DNA of 64,000 bases from Paracentrotus lividus. Its lineage: Eukaryota > Echinodermata > Echinoidea > Camarodonta > Echinidae. This document shows, one piece after another, positions 60,765-64,000 of this stretch; position 1 is the stretch's first letter; each line of letters opens with the position of its first letter. The notes beneath the pieces were generated by a model. The model was not told where the DNA came from and did no database searches. It saw only the letters and a list, made by a program, of their open reading frames with translations. The stretch is taken from NCBI GenBank assembly GCA_940671915.1, contig CALNVZ010003426.1:33477371-33541370 (forward strand), written 5' to 3'. The position numbers and the translations under genes were made by a program.

Positions 60765-62261
60765 TTAAAGGTTTACTAAATTAGAAAAATAATTGTCAAT
60801 TTTTCGTTAGGAGGAATCATCAGAAGTCACAATATACCACCCATTATTTCCAAAACACTTTTGGTAATCAAGGATAATCATTTGAAAAGCCCATAATTGC
60901 CCATTCCCGCTGCTATAAGCCCCGCCCCTAAAAAGCTTCATCGAAGCGATATCGTAGTCACGTGACTGTGACGTATTGTGAGTAAGCCAGCCGCACGGAC
61001 AGTACAGGGCATGCATGTAGAGGCATTGAGCGCCCGAGCTGGCGGGGCTGCTATATTCCATGCTCCCGTTGCACGACGACTATACTGTGATTTCACACAT
61101 TAAATTGGTCACTAGAATGTTGATTTTGGACATGATATCATCAATAAATGTCTAATTTGTGTGTAGATAAGGGTTGTAGTAAGACCACTATGGATGCCAG
61201 GGCCTAGCTTTATTTTATGCATGCATCGTTTTCCAAAAGAGATTGAAAGCTTTTGGAGTTTGGAAAAGTAAGTCAAGCTTACTTGAACAGACTGGCTTAC
61301 AAATACTTCCAGTGAGTTTGCCGAAGTTGACTTTAAAATATTCCTAATTCGATATGAAGGAAATGAGAATACCGTTTACGTAGGTTTAGACCTATTGACA
61401 ATTAATAACATCTCTTCTACTTACAGTTTATTAAATAGAAGTCAATTTTGATGATAAAACAGTCACTGTGGTAATAATTGCATAGAGCGAAGGCAGGACA
61501 GTTATGCAATATCCCGTGTGAAATATATACACGAGACGAGATCAGACTATATACATGTACTATAGTCTGTGAGTGTGATGTGTATTCGCATGCTGCAGAA
61601 ATATGCCGATGGGGGCAGATATTGTCCTAAGTGCACAACGTGTGTGTATATACTAAATACACATACGTCCTTATAGCTGCCCGTATCAGCTCATAGCTCT
61701 GCGGTCTACACACAAATAAACTCACAGTCCATATAACAGTCGTTATGTTCATTTGAGGTACAACAATTGTGCACTAAACTTACAGGGACACCCAAAACGA
61801 CTGTTATAATGCGTTTACGATAATGCAAAGACAGCAAGACTGACGAGGATGTTTGGTAGAAGAATGATAAAATTACGCAAGATTTGAATATTTTGGCGCA
61901 AAATTGTTCACTGATGATGTGTAACAGATATTTCTTAAGACTTTCGTATACTAAATCTCCATTCATTCTTCTTCATTTTTCGTTAGTTTTCTCTGGCACA
62001 AAGGAGTCCAATATTGCGTTTTGTGTACATACATGCAGTATGCCAGTCGCCGTGTGTTTTAGGGTCTTACTTTTAATACGTCATTCCGCTAATGAACCAA
62101 TCAGCTCACAGGGTTTCAGGAATGTCACCAAAGCCTATAGTTTTTCACATTTTTCGTCAAATTGAGACTTTCTTAAGAAAAACAATTTTCACTTTCGTTT
62201 TTAGAAGGTAATTATCCGCTGAATAAGCCCAATTTGTTTTTCTAATTTAGTAAACCTTTAA
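60765..62261. mobile_element. MITE family C copy 2 (TTAAAGGT..ACTAAATTAG ends), 1.5 kb
   Basis: Ends TTAAAGGTTTACTAAATTAG and CTAATTTAGTAAACCTTTAA with TTAA flanks. It is similar throughout to 28461-29868, and an additional 75-bp element is inserted at 61733-61807. The GC-box/E-box/CRE block (about 60919-60975) is retained. Confidence 0.88.
61733..61807. mobile_element. 75-bp element nested in MITE C copy 2
   Basis: ATAACAGTCGTT at the left is mirrored by AACGACTGTTAT at the right, and the segment is absent from the corresponding place in the copy at 28461. A tiny MITE insertion younger than its host element. Confidence 0.7.
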
Positions 62262-62309
62262 TGAGATTTTTTTTAATAAGCCTGTTAAAGAACTGGTTTT
62301 GTCCACTCA

Positions 62310-62754
62310 TTAAAGGGATTAAGTAGCTTTCAAAAACAAGAGCAATTATATCAAGATTAATAAAATTATATTGATCCAACAGTAAAAACAAACTACTGAA
62401 AGTTTCAGATCAAATGGAAGTCATTTACTACCTTAAAACAGTGTAACAAACAATGCCAAGCATACAGCCGAACACCAGTACCCCCTGCTGATAGGAGCAC
62501 CAGGCCGCTAGAGACGGGGGACTTTACAACAGGAAATGGGTGTGTGGAAAAGCACATGGTTTTATAAACCATCCGGTGTCGGTTTATAAATTTTGAGTAT
62601 GAAATCATTGATATCTCAAAGGTAAAGCAAGCAATTAGCTTGCAATTTTGAAGAGATACCAGACTGACCTAAGTGTTTATAATTATGTTGGCAAAATAAG
62701 CTAAATCGAATAAATGTGATTTGAATATCATTCAATGTTACTGCATCCCTTTAA
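62310..62754. mobile_element. Probable MITE family F (TTAAAGGGAT ends)
   Basis: TTAAAGGGATTAAGTA at the left and TACTGCATCCCTTTAA at the right are inverted apart from two or three bases, with TTAA on both sides. A single copy in this window, so the boundaries are less certain. Confidence 0.55.
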
Positions 62755-62999
62755 ACATGAGAGTGTCAAGTCTTTAACACTGTAGAGCCTATGTGAGGAA
62801 CCAAAAATTAATGTAAATTACTTCCAAATAATTTGGGATAAAAATATCTCAAATGAGCAAAAAAAAAACTTTCCAAAATTCTGACTTAAGTGAAAACTGT
62901 CCATTTTAGTGTGGGATATGTTTATTGCTCATTCTGACTTTTGAATTATTTGTAACAAGTTAAAGTACGGAACCATTCCTTTTTCTAGGCTCTTCACTA

Positions 63000-63703
63000 T
63001 TAAAGCTGGTGTATAGTTTGGGAGAAAGAAAATTTTATTTTGATTCACATTAAGATAAATTATGATAGATTGAATCCAATAACTACATGTATAATAAAGC
63101 AAATTATAGTACTTGAAATCTCGCTTTAGTGTCTTTATTTCATAATATAAGGATCAAATCAAACCTAGAAAAGGCATGGAGAGACAAGTTTGATTGTTCA
63201 GACCCTGATGTCAACTTCACTTGAACCTTATTTTTTTTCTTTCGATACACATGTGACAACAGTTACAAGAGTAACACCCTATTTTTGCAGTGCATAAAAT
63301 TTATAAGGAGATGCAGAGGGGCAAATAAGTTTTGTATACTTCAAGCCCAACATCAAGGTAAATCAAGGTAAATCAAGGTAAAGGATAAAAAAGATAAGTC
63401 GGGGACCCGTCTCAGTTAGCGCTCACGTGGAAAACCAATGGGGATTCTCTTGTGTGGGTGTTACACACAGATCGTTCGCACTAATTCACGCCGTAACATC
63501 GGGCGTGCGAACCTGTCAGCAGAGGTCTAAACGGCAGTTGGATTGCCCTTCATTCAAACTTTATTAATGAAATTCATCGGAAATATTGAAAGGAATGTCA
63601 CAAGATCACTCACACATATCTTTTAGTGCAATGTGGACAAACTACATTTGATCGGTTTTGTGCCAATTCCTTTTTTGTTACCAAAACTATACACCAGGTT
63701 TAA
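63000..63703. mobile_element. MITE family E copy 2 (TTAAAGCTGGTGTATAG ends)
   Basis: It begins TTAAAGCTGGTGTATAGT and ends ACTATACACCAGGTTTAA. It shares GTCGGGGACCCGTCTCAG and AAAACCAATGGGGATTCTC with the copy at 16021. It is about 215 bp longer owing to internal extra sequence, including three AATCAAGGTAAA units at about 63353-63383. Confidence 0.82.
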
Positions 63704-64000
63704 ACACCTTGCATCCAGTTTGGTTAAATAATGGTTACAGCCCACATTGTTTGACTGACCTGTCTAATAAAAATCTCAAATCCCACATGAAACATCAACA
63801 TATGATATATTTGGTGTAGGTATACATGTATTATGTATTATGTAACATCATAAGGACATATTTAACTCAATCTTTCCAATTTACTTTAGGGCACAAGTTG
63901 AACATCAATGAGTGCCCAGTGTTTATAGCAGTTATAGGAATGAATTGACATGTCTGCATTTTTACTTGCTTGTAGTTTGGCAAAAGATGCATACAAAGAG

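Noticed and set aside
1-64000. CRISPR arrays, LTR or other virus-derived elements, rRNA, tRNA
   Set aside because: No regularly spaced direct repeats with unique spacers, no paired long terminal repeats, no reverse transcriptase, capsid or integrase-like frames, and no cloverleaf with recognisable A and B boxes were seen by eye.

Overview
The window is animal (metazoan) genomic DNA: AT-rich, gene-sparse, with long introns, GT-AG splice junctions and many small inverted-repeat transposons. An echinoderm, probably a sea urchin, fits best. Short non-autonomous elements with TTAA flanks are common. TACATGTA words are frequent. An orphan histone-type mRNA 3' signal has the CAAGAAAGA spacer element classically described in sea urchins. 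The species call is inference; no sequence here proves it.

Layout. (1) Positions 1-3647, minus strand: the 5' part of a gene for a long, disordered, Ser/Lys-rich nuclear-type protein. It has several SUMO-interaction-like motifs, and a ubiquitin-binding (MIU-like) helix lies across the junction of the two visible exons. The gene runs off the left edge. (2) 3648-9714: intergenic space between two divergent genes, filled with repeats: a TGACCTTTGACC-bearing tandem element, a poly(A/T) foldback and a 148-bp palindromic MITE. (3) 9715-56844, plus strand: nine exons of one gene that I assign to the KIAA1549/KIAA1549L (UPF0606) family. Exon 1 codes for a signal peptide. After a 29-kb intron comes a giant 7-kb Ser/Thr/Pro mucin-like exon, then a SEA-like region with a furin-type RRKR site, a transmembrane exon with a Cys cluster, and cytoplasmic-tail exons. 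All joins keep the reading frame (phases 1,1,0,1,0,2,0,2,0), and the gene must continue past the right edge. (4) 58278-58625, minus strand: a 115-residue ORF of unknown function, antisense to the large gene. (5) 60-64 kb: a dense run of TTAA-flanked MITEs.

The most notable points are three tandem copies of the transmembrane exon at 50.17-50.85 kb, of which only the last is intact, and a duplicated in-frame 42-nt mini-exon candidate at 53.3 kb. There is also a hidden 249-nt in-frame intron inside the giant exon, which makes a 743-codon phase 1-1 cassette. An orphan histone stem-loop plus downstream element sits antisense in intron 8. At least six TTAA-type (T2/Kolobok-like) MITE families are present, several carrying conserved CRE or E-box palindromes. 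No LTR element, retrovirus, CRISPR array, rRNA or convincing tRNA was seen.
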